From Macrotrachela quadricornifera (lineage: Eukaryota; Rotifera; Eurotatoria; Philodinida; Philodinidae), in NCBI GenBank assembly GCA_022393335.1, contig JAJEKB010021085.1, positions 44,956 through 108,955 of the forward strand: DNA of 64,000 nucleotides, given 5' to 3'. This document shows positions 35,118-46,366 of this stretch, piece by piece. The notes beneath the pieces are model-generated. The model did no database searches. It was not told the DNA's origin and was given only the letters and a program-made list of their open reading frames with translations. Within the stretch, counting starts at the first letter, position 1; each line of letters begins with the position of its first letter. The translations under genes and the position numbers were made by a program.

Positions 35118-37513
35118 GTTTTTCTTCGATGAAGAATGTTTATTAACTCTGAAAATATAAAGTATTATATATGTTGAATTTCAACTTCACAACGAAATAA
35201 AATCATAAAAATAGCGAGAGAAAAAACAATTATCGTTGTTTCTTTCTCTCTTCTGTTATAGATAGTGATTTCTTTTTTAATATGCACACATGTTTACTAA
35301 ATGAGAGCCTTCTTTTTTGTAACGTTTCGAAAATTATCTGTTGTTATTATTCCTCCGCGATGGATAAATTTAAATGAAAGAAATGCGAACAAATAATCAC
35401 TTTCTAGAAGTTTCGATATGTCCAAAAAACAAACGATTCGAACAGAGTAGAGACAACAGTGTGAATCATATATTTACTTTAAACGTCTTACTACTTAATC
35501 ATAAAGAACAAAATGATAATATTAGGTTGACTATTTGATTTAATATTTGACGACTAAAAAAGCCCAGTTCAAGAAAATATATTCTCTATTATTTCGAACT
35601 GATTGTCACTTCATCATCTTTAGTAGATTTCGATGAGAATCTCCCCATGTCACAAAAACCGGATCAGTTTTAGCGGTAAATCGCGGTTTTACCATTAGGG
35701 AGCCGGTAAATTAGATAAAACCGGCGGTTTACCGCGGTAAACCGAAAATAAATAGCGGTTCACAAAAAAACACCGCGGTTTACCGGAAAAAAGTGGCAGT
35801 TAATCGAAAATACCGCGGTTTACCGGAAAAACCGCCCGGTTTTCTGCTGGACGGGAGCCGGTAACCGGATCGGTAAAACCGCGGTAAAGCGCCGTTTTTT
35901 CTCCGGTTTTCACCAGATGGGTCTCCTAATTAAGTTTAAGTCTATTAAATCAAATGATAATGATTCGTGTCCATCGATTATGTTGGATTTGTATTGAACA
36001 AGTTTATTTTGTTTATGCTGTCGATAGAGAAAACAAAAAAAAAGTATAGATCACATTTGTCTTCATCAGTAAGACAACCTTTTATCAGTCTGTTTATTTA
36101 GTTATCAAAAACCTAACCTAGGTTCGTCTTTTTGTATGTTTCGAATCGAAAGTATATTTGTTCGATCAGTAGATTGAGATAATTGTGATGTTAGAGTATT
36201 TCTCTCAATATATTATTATTTTTTGTTTTTACTAAAAAAGATTTTTTGCTCTTGATGACTAACAGTTGGAAATGGTATTCTTCTTGCTTTTTCCAAAAGG
36301 AATTCTTATACAGTTTCAGAATCTCATTGGTATTCGAATTCATCATAGTTCACAAATAAGAGTAAAATATTATGCTATCTATCAAATCTGTATAGAGAAT
36401 TCGATAGTGGATAAAATTTCTACCTTCAAAACTTCAACATTTCGTTTGGATCATGCTGTATAAAATTGAGTTGCCACTCTCTTACTTTGACCAAAAAATG
36501 TATAATAATTTAGAAATTTAAGCAGATGTTATCTTCTATGTTCCAGGCATTAAATGCAAGACAAATAACGAAGAAGAAAAGCGCCAGTTCATCATATGAT
36601 ATAGCTTGTTTAGTTTTTTTGCAAAGCATACCTCTGAAAAAAAATAATTTTAAAGAAATTTTCTTAACATATGGTGATTATAAGAGACACCTTGTAAAAA
36701 AAATAATCATAGATAACTCTATAGAGATTCTACCACTTTTTAGAAAAAGACTTTTTTTACTCATTTGAAATAGTTCTGGTCGAAAAAAAATGATGGTTTG
36801 CATATGACATATGACTCTACAAAATTAAAACGTACATATTTCAAAGAATAGGGAGTCCATATATAGCTATTTTTTATATATTATATTTGTACCATGCTAT
36901 TCTAGATATTCTGAAAGAATGATTTCTAAGTATCTTTGGTAAGAAAAGATATTACTCGAAAACTAGTGTTAGTGACATGAAATAAAAAAGGACATCGATT
37001 TTCACTTTTTATATTTGCGTTTAAAAAGATGCTTATTTAAGAATATCAGCTTTAAAAACTGAATAGTATAATTAGAAGTTTTTTCGGAGCATGCATAGAT
37101 TTTTTTCAAAATTCGATGTAATTTTTGTTAATGATGTAAGGGAGTACGAATATATGAATGAAAAAAAGATGTGTATGCTAAAAGAATTTCTTATACAGAA
37201 ACGAAATCAAATGAAAGTAGTAAATGTTCTATTCTATTTGATTTAGACAATATGTTTTATTATTTCTTTTACAATACAAAATAATGGTCGACAACGAAAG
37301 AAAAACTTTCTATTGACAAAGTAATAAAAAATTGTTCATTGCATTCATCCGAACAATACTGACATCTTCTCTTCTATATTTTGCTGCTATCAACACAAGT
37401 CATTGCACCATCAACTGAAATCTATGACATACTACATAATATAAATAACATCTAGAGTAATACAACACACGAAACTGAACATATTTCATATTTAATCAAG
37501 ATTGAATAAAAAC
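35118..37513. other. Intergenic, with one GC-rich palindromic patch
   Basis: Upstream of the small minus-strand gene and upstream of the LRR gene. Apart from the patch at 35640-35930 nothing is recognised. An 80-codon frame at 36526-36768 (+) starts with ATG but is Lys/Ile/Leu-rich and has no family resemblance, so I did not call it. Confidence 0.5.
35640..35930. repeat. Cluster of CCGCGGTTTACCGG-like palindromic motifs
   Basis: In about 290 bp the words gcggtttaccgg, ggtaaaccg and accgcggt recur at least six times in both orientations (for example near 35722-35745, 35771, 35810 and 35877). The patch is much richer in G and C than its flanks. Motifs overlap as nested palindromes. It is non-coding. 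It may be a short interspersed element or a simple-sequence expansion of a self-complementary word; I cannot name a family. Confidence 0.75.
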
Positions 37514-38746
37514 ATGACTTCATTTCATACGTTACCGGTAGATCTTGTCTATCGAATTCTTGACTATCAAGATATCTTTACTATTATTTGTTCAATGCGA
37601 AACATCTGTCAACGATTCAATAGAATTATTGATAGTTATCATCGATATCAAGTAAATTTTTTTTCTATCGACTTTTACATCATGTTTTTTTTTTAGTTCT
37701 ATAATTGACAGTCATAACTAGAATTTACTTTTGGGACAAACTGTATTTCATTACCAGTTCATTTTTTTTTCAAAAAAACACTTTTTCAACATTAAAATGG
37801 TAGGAAAATGGGTGCAGAAATACCTTCTGTTTCTTTTCTTTCCTTCTATTGAAAATATTGTATGAAGTAATATTCTCTCTTTGAACTTTTTTTATGCAGA
37901 CATTAAAGCAACTTGAAATCGAAGATATTGAAATTACAGATGATAAAGCACAACTTTTGGCTAACGCAATAGAAAATAATACTGTAATTGTCATTCGTTT
38001 TTTTTATTGATTTCATACATTATTTATTCGTATCTTTTTATACAGACAATCACTGCATTATATCTCGTGGGAAACAATATCCGTGAGAAAGGACTTGAAT
38101 ACATTGTTAAAGCATTAAGAAAAAATACGGTAATTGTCATACGATCTTGATTTATCTCAGATACTATATATTTGCGCTTTGTTTTTCGCACAGACACTTA
38201 CTATAATTGGTATTGAAAGCAACGAACTTGGATCTGAGGAACTAAGATGTTTAGCTCCTATGATACGATACAACGAGGTACATATTATTTATTTCTTATC
38301 TTTTTTTATATACTATCCATATATATTTATCACTTAGACACTTACTAATCTATCGCTTAGCTACAACCAGATCAATGACAAAGGAGCATTTTATCTAGCT
38401 GATGCATTATCATACAATTCGGTATTTATATTTTATTTTTTTTGAATCTATTATTTAATATACATTTTTATAAACAGACATTGACTTCATTAGATCTTCG
38501 ATACAATCGAATTGGGGATGATGGAGCAAAAAGTCTAGCTGAAGTATTAAAAGAGAATACAGTAACTTTTGTTCTTTTTTTTTGTGACATCTTTCGTATA
38601 CAAATCATTTACATTTTATTTTACAGACACTCAACGATATATGTCTTGGTGACAACTGGATTTCAGACAAACTTAGAGACCGTATCTATAAATATGTCAG
38701 ACGAAATGAAAAACAAGCTAAATCTAAAAAACGACGTCGAACATAA
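37514..38746 (+). CDS. F-box plus leucine-rich-repeat (RNI-type) protein, one exon per repeat
   Basis: Seven exons give 225 residues: 37514-37651, 37900-37983, 38046-38129, 38194-38277, 38338-38421, 38478-38561 and 38627-38746. The first exon encodes an F-box-like motif (FHTLPVDLVYRILDYQDIF, CQRFNRIIDS). Each of the next five exons is exactly 84 nt, encodes one 28-residue ribonuclease-inhibitor-type LRR, starts with Thr-Leu/Ile-x-x-L and splices in phase 0. The clearest is TLTSLDLRYNRIGDDGAKSL. The last exon holds a half repeat and a basic tail (KQAKSKKRRRT). F-box proteins bind Skp1 in SCF ubiquitin ligases and LRRs pick the substrate, so a substrate receptor is the natural inference. The F-box match is moderate; an NLR-type LRR fragment is the alternative. 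Six 28-residue units is short for such a receptor. Confidence 0.8.
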
Positions 38747-41429
38747 AGTTTTGACTATGCACATGTACTTTTTCTTTTCTGCATCAAAATTGTAGAATAC
38801 ATTCATATCATCATCATTTTCTTCGAAATTTGTCATGACTTATAGGAAAATACAATTCAATACTAAATCGATTTTTAAAATATATTTATAGATTATTCAA
38901 ATATAGGCCAACAAGCAAAAGCATAGTAACACCAATTATTAATTTTATGAAATAATTGTTGAAGATGCACTCATTGATTTCCATAGTCTGATACATAGAG
39001 ATATATTTTTCAAATATACTGAAAAATTGAGGCGTTCTACAGTCTATGCCACTTGCTCTACTATTCTATACTGATTATTGAGTAGCACCAATCGTTCGTC
39101 CCATAACACGATTATTACCAAAAAAAAAATGTTCAACAAAAATTAAATTTTCATTATCTTAATAATTAAATAAAATTTCTTTTACTATGTTGAATATGTT
39201 TGTGGTTCAAGCAAATTTTTAGATTTCGGATCTGATGATCTCATTCAAAAGTCCATAAAAATTTGTTATAGATACCAAAATCTTCGCTGATTTCAATTTA
39301 CCCATAAGAAAACAGCAGAGATCTCACTTTTTTTTTACTTTTTAGGTCTTGGACTAAAAATCAAATTTTTTAATTCTAGTCGTATTTTGCAATTTTTTCT
39401 GTTTTATTTGACTAACTTTTCTTACTGCACATATTTATTAGATATGCGAGTTTTCTTAAAAATCATTAAATGTATTTCATGTATTTTTTGCTTATGTTTC
39501 TAATACTGTTTTTCTTGTTTATACTCTTTACTAACAGAATTTTGTGTAAATTTTTTGTGTCCTATATGTATTAGCAATTTGGGAATATGAGTTTAAAAAA
39601 AATCGAATAGAACAGTAATGAATATATTTACGGAATTAATAAAATAAATATCAAAAGCAAACATATAACTTATTGACTATATCATTAGATATATATAATG
39701 ACATAAATTATGAATCAGAACGCAAGATATTTGAAATTTTGTTTAACATTTTTCACTTAAACACTATGAGTATTATACGACGCTAACATAATAAGAAATA
39801 ATCACGAGAAAGGATCTTTATGTACTACTGCTATAATGTGCAGAAACAAGGGAAAAGTGAACACTTGTTGAAATTCTATCAAAGATTTGAGGTATTAATG
39901 TGTTCAGAGATTTTTTATATTGAATTTTTGTAACTATCATGGTATATAGTGAATTGTTGCAACAGCTAAGAGAGAAGTAAAATGTCTGCATTATACAATC
40001 ACCTTCACCCTCGTTCCACAAATCTTTTTTATATGATGAAAATATTTATTATTTTCTTAGCAAATTAAATGAATTAGAGTAAAACTAAGTTTTTACAAGG
40101 ACATTTTGCATTTAAAAATTATAACTATACAGTAAAGCACCCAGCTTGACTCACATCTTTGTTATGCAATTACAAATGACGTCTAGATCTTGAGCTGTCT
40201 CGAAAATCAATTGACTTAAATAGACAGTATATTTAAAATTTTTTTTTTTCTATATAACTCTTTCTTGCATGTGGTCCAACCCGATAATTTGGAAAAATGA
40301 TTCGCTTAATAACATTGACCTTGAGTTTTCTATGAATTATAGTGCCTGTCATGACTTTGTATTCAGCGAGTATCAAAAAATATTTACTTTTATGGTAAAG
40401 ACTGAATACGGATTGTTGATTTAAAGTCTACGATAGATAGTTTTTAAGTTGATATAAAATCTGTTTTTTAAATGTCTCATGGTTCAAGAGAGTCAAATTT
40501 TGATAAAATGACCCCTATAGGAACCATGGCGCAGGGAAGGGTTAAACTTACTAGTAAATGTGAGAAAGATCGGCTAATATATATGTACATAGTCATCAGT
40601 GAGTTACATGCTGCACAACGCCTACTAAAACTCACTGACAATAAGTAGGTTCCAATAGTCAAGGTTACGCGATATACGTTTTTAATCATGTAAACAAACA
40701 TATCAATCGTTTTTACGCTAAAAAGTTACTATTTTAATCATTATATGACATATGGCGTATGTACAACTATGAAATCTAAGTCATACTTGTTATTGTCATC
40801 TCTTGTCAACATAGGTCAGAAAATATAAAACAGTAATAGAAAGAATCAATATAAAATCTCAGTTTTCAAATGTAAAAAGATAAGTAGTACGAAAGATGGT
40901 TTCTCTTCATGAATAAGTTCTATTGAGTTTCATCCCTTTGAAACTGGACTCGAAAAAAGCTCGTTCACAAATATAACAAAACAATCTCTAAGTCACATTT
41001 CAACAGAGATCCGCTATCTAATAAATATCCATCACATAACTCTATTTTTATTCTTTAACTTCTGACTTTAAATGTGAATTCAAGACGGCTTCCACTGAAA
41101 AAATAGTAACATTTACGATTCTTTCTTTCAGAAGAGGAAAAAAATAGAAAAGTTACATGGAATGTCATATAGAGTATGTGACATCCAATTTCAATTCTCA
41201 ATTCTCGACAATCTACAGCAAAAATATCATCAAATGTGCGGAAAATTCGAAAGTGAGAAAAATCATTTCCGTCTAACTTGGATAGATAAACTTTAAGAGT
41301 TTTTAACCAGGTATTTAACTGATATATATATAACCCTTTCTTTTAGAAAAGACAACACTCCAATATATTTATTTATTGGAAACTTTATTAAAATGTCTAT
41401 GGTATTAGAAACAATAAAAACAAAGAAAA
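38747..41429. other. Intergenic, nothing recognised
   Basis: 2.7 kb of AT-rich sequence between convergent genes. Open frames at 39818-40021 and 40477-40701 (both -) lack family resemblance and splice context. Confidence 0.45.
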
Positions 41430-42355
41430 TCACCAGACAGGTCGTTGTGGTGAAATAACAGGTAAATCAACACCTGGCGATAATGGTGACATATTTTGAA
41501 ATGATTGAAAATTACTAAAAGGACCAGATGAACCACCTCGTGGTGATAATGGTGGCATGTTTTGAAACGGTTGAAGATTGTTATAATGGCCAGGTGAACC
41601 AGGTCGTGGTGATAACGGTGGCATATTTTGGAATGGTTGAAGATTGTGATAATGGCCAGGTGAACCAGGTCGTGGTGATAATGGTGGCATATTTTGGAAT
41701 GGTTGAAGATTGTTATAATGGCCAGGTGAACCAGGTCGTGGTGATAACGGTGGCATATTTTGAAATGGTTGAAGATTGTTATATGGACCAGGCGAACCAC
41801 CTCGTGGTGATAATGGCGGCATATTTTGAAATGGTTGAAGATTGTTATAGGGAACACGACGACCAGTATATGGTGAACCTCGACGTTGTTCATTATCGCT
41901 ACTTGACGCTGAACCACTGCGGCGATTACGTGAATGCGATCGATGACGAGATGAAGGACGCGAACGAGGTCGACCATATGAGCCACTACCAAAAGAGTTT
42001 AAACCACCAATTGGAGGTTGTTGCCCAGAAGGAAATGGAACTTGTTGAAAACCAAAACTGCTATTAGGTACTAGAGGAGTACCAAAACTGGGTCCGAATT
42101 GACCACCTATTGGTGTGAAAGAAAAGCTTGATGAGGGAAAAACAGCACTACCAGTAGGGAACATATTGCCTCCTGGGAAGGAACCTGTACCATTATAAAA
42201 TCCTCCAGAGTTACTAAATTGTCCAAAACCTGGTTGAGATAAAGGATTTGGAAATGGTGTTGAGAAACTACCACCAAAAGCGTTTCCACCAAATGAGTTC
42301 CTAATAATAAATGCATATAATATACAATAAATGTTTTAAAATTTTATACTTACAT
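41430..42355 (-). CDS. Gly/Pro/Ser-rich tandem-repeat protein with split start codon
   Basis: Minus-strand exon 2 runs 42300-41430. An intron (42353-42301) separates it from exon 1, which ends ...AT at 42355-42354, so splicing makes the ATG (AT|G) that opens MNSFGGNAFGGSF. Total 290 residues. The N-terminal third is Gly/Phe/Pro-rich (FG-type, low complexity). Next is an Arg/Ser stretch (RPRSRPSSRHRSHSRNRRSGSA) like RS domains of RNA-binding proteins. Six units of about 22 residues follow, based on YNNLQPFQNMPPLSPR. The protein ends SPQRPVW. No membrane segment or signal peptide. Disordered, possibly a nuclear or phase-separating RNA-associated protein, but this is inferred from composition only. 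An internal ATG at 42164 could serve if exon 1 is not used. Confidence 0.7.
41475..41875 (-). repeat. 66-bp tandem repeat, about six units
   Basis: Units of 66 bp coding PFQNMPPLSPR-G/P-GSPG-x-YNNLQ. The central four are nearly identical at DNA level, which suggests recent unit turnover; the outer two are more diverged. Shadow frames on both strands (for example 41528-42067 +) stay open because of the repeat. Confidence 0.9.
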
Positions 42356-44124
42356 TTTGTTTTGAGTAAATACAAATGTAATAATAATTCCGATAACATA
42401 ACGTGCTAATATATATACATCGGTTTCTTCTGGATGAATCAACTGATGTATACAAAACAAAACCAATGATGCATGAGAACGATGAAGGTGAGTAAAATAC
42501 GTAATCATATAATGATTAATCGAAAGGTGGGCACAATTTACTTTTCATCATCTATCTTTCTTATATTACTCAAGTCTGTATTAATAATGTCTGCTATATA
42601 GACACAATATTATATGAGTAAAGAATTTGAATATAATTATTGTTTCTGGTTCAATTTAGTTTTATATCAATCCATGTACTAAAGATAGATATCTTTTTGT
42701 ATTAACCTTTTGACGGGCGACTTTTGAATGGAAAAAGCTGGAGAAGGATACGGAAGTACAGAAAGAAAAAAAAAGAGGTGCATGTATGATCCATCGGTCG
42801 TTCAAAGGTTAATCGATAATCATTTGATGACTATTGAATAGACTTTTCCATATGTATCATATATTATATGATTCTTGCAATAAAATCTTGATGATAAGAA
42901 TGGTTTTTAATCTATCGTTTCATCTATATTAACTTCATTTTCATATATATTCAATTCATAAATAGAACTCATCAAAGACAATAAATACTATTATATTCTA
43001 AATAGAAATAAAATTATTTCTTTTTTATCTGTTTCCTTAACTTCTAATGACATTCATACCAAATAATTTTCAATCAATGTTTAGAATGGTCACAAAAATA
43101 ATTCTTCACAATTATCAAATTAGTGAATCTTTATTAGTTTTTTCATCAAAGATTTATCGATCTCATAAAGTGACAAAGTTATTTGCTAATAAATTGAGTA
43201 CTTCATCATATTAATTCAATTAATGCCAAAGTATCAATATTTAAACATAAAAAATAATTATTGAATTTTTGTTTGCATTGAACATCATTTACATGATCAG
43301 AAATTTTGAAAATACAAAACAAATTTTTTTATTACATAAATCACGAATAATTTGAATGTTAAATAAATTAATAAAAATCAAACATCGATGAAAAAATCTC
43401 TTTCTGTTTATTTGATAAATAAAAATTAACTCTTAAACTTACATAAGAAAGATTTTAGTATTCTCTTTGTTCTGCTTTATACAATAGGATAGAGTAAACC
43501 AAATACCCTGTAAACATCTCCCATATATACAAACTCTTCAACGTTAATGTTTATTCTTACTCTTTTAACAAACAAATATTTAAATGTATTACATATTATT
43601 CTTAGGTCGTGAGAAAAAAAAAAATATGTAGTAACCAACAATGTTACATTCTTTATTTTTGTCGGTCGAGTCTATGATACAAAAAAACACGCTTTTCCTT
43701 TTTTTTTTTCTTTCCTTCTGTCTTGTCTAGCTTTGTTTTCTATTTTTGTCGTCATCTGCTTGTTATTATCACTCAACGCATCTATATGTTATGTTGGTGA
43801 AAGCAAGTAACATAGTCAAACGTCTTGCCTTATATATCAAAATATTATACTCACAATTTTTTTTTAATATCTCATATTGTTAACAACATCAATTAAATCT
43901 ATAGTAACATTAACAAAAGCTATCAAATAGAGTTAAATTGTTATGTATATATAATTTATTAAAAAAAGAGGTAAGACAATAATAAAAAGTATGATGGGAA
44001 TATAAGAATCAATATTATACTATTTTAATATGAAATAGAACGAACAAACGAACGATACATAGACATATACATGTAGTGATTAATCTATGAGAATAAAAAT
44101 ATTATTTTCAGATTTTCATTCAAT
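42356..44124. other. Intergenic between divergent genes
   Basis: 1.8 kb, AT-rich, no exon recognised. A splice acceptor (TTTTCAG, ending about 44111) just upstream of the NYN gene ATG indicates a 5' UTR intron in this interval. Confidence 0.5.
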
Positions 44125-45483
44125 ATGGCTAAGGCTTTAGTTAGCAATTCTGAAGTTGATTTAAAACCATTTACAGATTGTATGTATTTTATAAATGGTC
44201 ATTGTAAATTAAATAATAAATGTCGTTATCGTCATTGTCCTGAAGCTGCTGCAAAACCAAATAATTGTTTTAAATGGCCAAAAACATGTCGAAATCTAAC
44301 ATGTCCTTATCGACATCCAGCACCACTGAAACTAATTGATAAGAAAAAAAAATCTACATCTGAAAAAATAACTATTCCATCTCCATTATTATCATCATCG
44401 TCATCACAATCACGACAAGAAGGCTTTATAAGTTTTTTTTGGGATATTGAAAATGTTCCTATACCAAAATTACAAAAACCATTTGATATTGTTCAACGTA
44501 TTCGACAAAAATTAGTTATTGATGCTGGTTTACGAGAATATAATTTTACATGTTATTGTAATAGTACAACAATATCTCAAGATAATCAACTTAATTTATT
44601 TCATGCTAATGTTCGTATTGTTCATGTACCTGATCGTAAATCTGGTGCAGTTGATCGTCAAATAATGCTTGAATTAGATCGTTTTGAACGAGCTCATCGT
44701 CCTCCAGCAACAATTGTACTTATTTCTGGTGATATTGATTTTGTTGGTAAATTAAGTGATCTTCGTCATCAAGCTGGTTTTCATGTTATTGTTATTCATA
44801 ATAAACCAGCAAAAGAAGAATTAAAAGCAACAGTTAATGCACATTATCCATGGGAATTATTTACACAACCACAACAATCAGTTAATGAAGCTAATAGTTT
44901 TAATAATTTAATAAATGAATTAACAGTACGAACACCACAACCATATCGAATGATTAATCAAAATAATAATGATAATTTACATCGAATAGAAACATCACCA
45001 AATCGTTCATCTCCATTGAATAAAATTCGAACACCTACAATAAAAAAACCAATACATCAATGTCCAAAATGTACAAGTGAATTTGAAACTATTCAAGCTT
45101 TACGACAACATCAAGAAGCAAAGGATCATTTATTTGATTGTCCAATATGTGATGAATGCTTTACAACATATGATGGACAAAATCAACATCAAAAAGCTAA
45201 AGGACATTATCTAACTGAATATAAATGTGCACAATGTAATCGTCGTTTTCCTAAATTTGAAAGTTTAAATCAACATCAACAAGCTACTGGTCATAATAGA
45301 TCTATTAGTCCAATATCATTAACTACTTACGAGACATTTCATGAAGGAGTTCAACTTTCAACTTTTCCAAAAACTAATCCAACTACAAGTGATATTGTTC
45401 AAGATGTAGCAATAATGGTTATTCAACAAGGTATTGAAGCTCTTGTTCAACATTATCCAAAAATATTTTCATCAAATAAATAA
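44125..45483 (+). CDS. CCCH-NYN-C2H2 protein, MARF1-like predicted RNase
   Basis: Single coding exon, 452 residues. Two CCCH zinc fingers open the protein: C19-x7-C27-x5-C33-x3-H37 and C48-x6-C55-x4-C60-x3-H64. A linker rich in Lys and Ser follows, then a NYN (PIN-like) domain from about residue 100 to 250. It begins FISFFWDIENVPIPK and contains GAVDRQIMLELDRFE and LISGDIDFVGKLSDLR, supplying the acidic residues expected of this nuclease fold. The C-terminal part has three C2H2 fingers (CPKCTSEF..., CPICDECF..., CAQCNRRF...), the type that binds double-stranded RNA or DNA. MARF1-type NYN proteins cleave RNA in animals, but MARF1 has RRM and LOTUS domains where this protein has zinc fingers. 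A sequence-guided RNase in RNA decay or transposon control is inferred. A 5' UTR splice acceptor lies just upstream. Confidence 0.88.
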   Translation: MAKALVSNSEVDLKPFTDCMYFINGHCKLNNKCRYRHCPEAAAKPNNCFKWPKTCRNLTCPYRHPAPLKLIDKKKKSTSEKITIPSPLLSSSSSQSRQEGFISFFWDIENVPIPKLQKPFDIVQRIRQKLVIDAGLREYNFTCYCNSTTISQDNQLNLFHANVRIVHVPDRKSGAVDRQIMLELDRFERAHRPPATIVLISGDIDFVGKLSDLRHQAGFHVIVIHNKPAKEELKATVNAHYPWELFTQPQQSVNEANSFNNLINELTVRTPQPYRMINQNNNDNLHRIETSPNRSSPLNKIRTPTIKKPIHQCPKCTSEFETIQALRQHQEAKDHLFDCPICDECFTTYDGQNQHQKAKGHYLTEYKCAQCNRRFPKFESLNQHQQATGHNRSISPISLTTYETFHEGVQLSTFPKTNPTTSDIVQDVAIMVIQQGIEALVQHYPKIFSSNK

Positions 45484-46366
45484 TATCATTCTTTTACTAT
45501 TATTCATTCAAAAAAAAAAATTCAAATATTTGATAAACTAATCAATATCTGAATATTTTTGAATGAATAAACAAATATGTCATGTTTTTTTTTCTTAACA
45601 TGTAGTAAAAGAATGATAAAAATAAATAAAATTATCTTCAAATAAAATATTTGAATGATTAATTTTTATTTTTACTTGTACTATTAGAAGTTTTTTCTTA
45701 GACAAGTAACAAAAATATGTAAATAATATGCGATTTTAAATTGATCGTACTTTCTTTTTTTTTTATTTTCTATAATTATACATATATCAAAATTAATTCT
45801 TTCGAATAATATTATATTAAATTTATCAATGCATATTTTTAATTAATATTGATTGAATCAATTTTGTTACATCTATTATTCATTATTATAACTTTATGTG
45901 TGTTTATTAATAATAAATGTTTAACAGTATAATCTACGAAATAAAACTATTTAATTAAATATGTATACTTCAATAATATCAAACTTTATATTAGTTATTT
46001 CAATAACTGAAAAAACGAATTTCATTAATAAGAAATTATATTTACTGCAACTAAAAAAATTTTTTATTTCACAAAAAAAAAGAAAAGAAATACATATAAA
46101 AGAAAATCACGCTATAAGTCGTGACTACTAAACATTATTTGTTTGATTTATGCTACTGTTCTTGTATGTCTATTTGAACATTAATCAATTGAAGTTGTCA
46201 TGTGTTTGATCACTAATAATAGAAAAACAAAATTTCGAACAAACAAGAAAAAAAAAAGAAAAACAACGGTTAAATTAGATTGAAATATACATATTAGAAT
46301 GACTAGATATTAAAAAAAAGAAAAGAAAAGAGAAAAATAAATAAATAAAAAGATATTTTAAATTAA
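45484..46366. other. 3' region between convergent genes
   Basis: 883 bp, very AT-rich, with several AATAAA-like words that could serve as polyadenylation signals on either strand. No gene seen. Confidence 0.5.

Noticed and set aside
36526..36768. 80-codon frame starting with ATG
   Set aside because: Low-complexity Lys/Ile/Leu composition and no neighbours that would join in phase.
41528..42067. 179-codon plus-strand frame over the Pro/Ser-rich gene
   Set aside because: Antisense shadow of the 66-bp repeat; Val/Asn/Gly-rich with no family resemblance.
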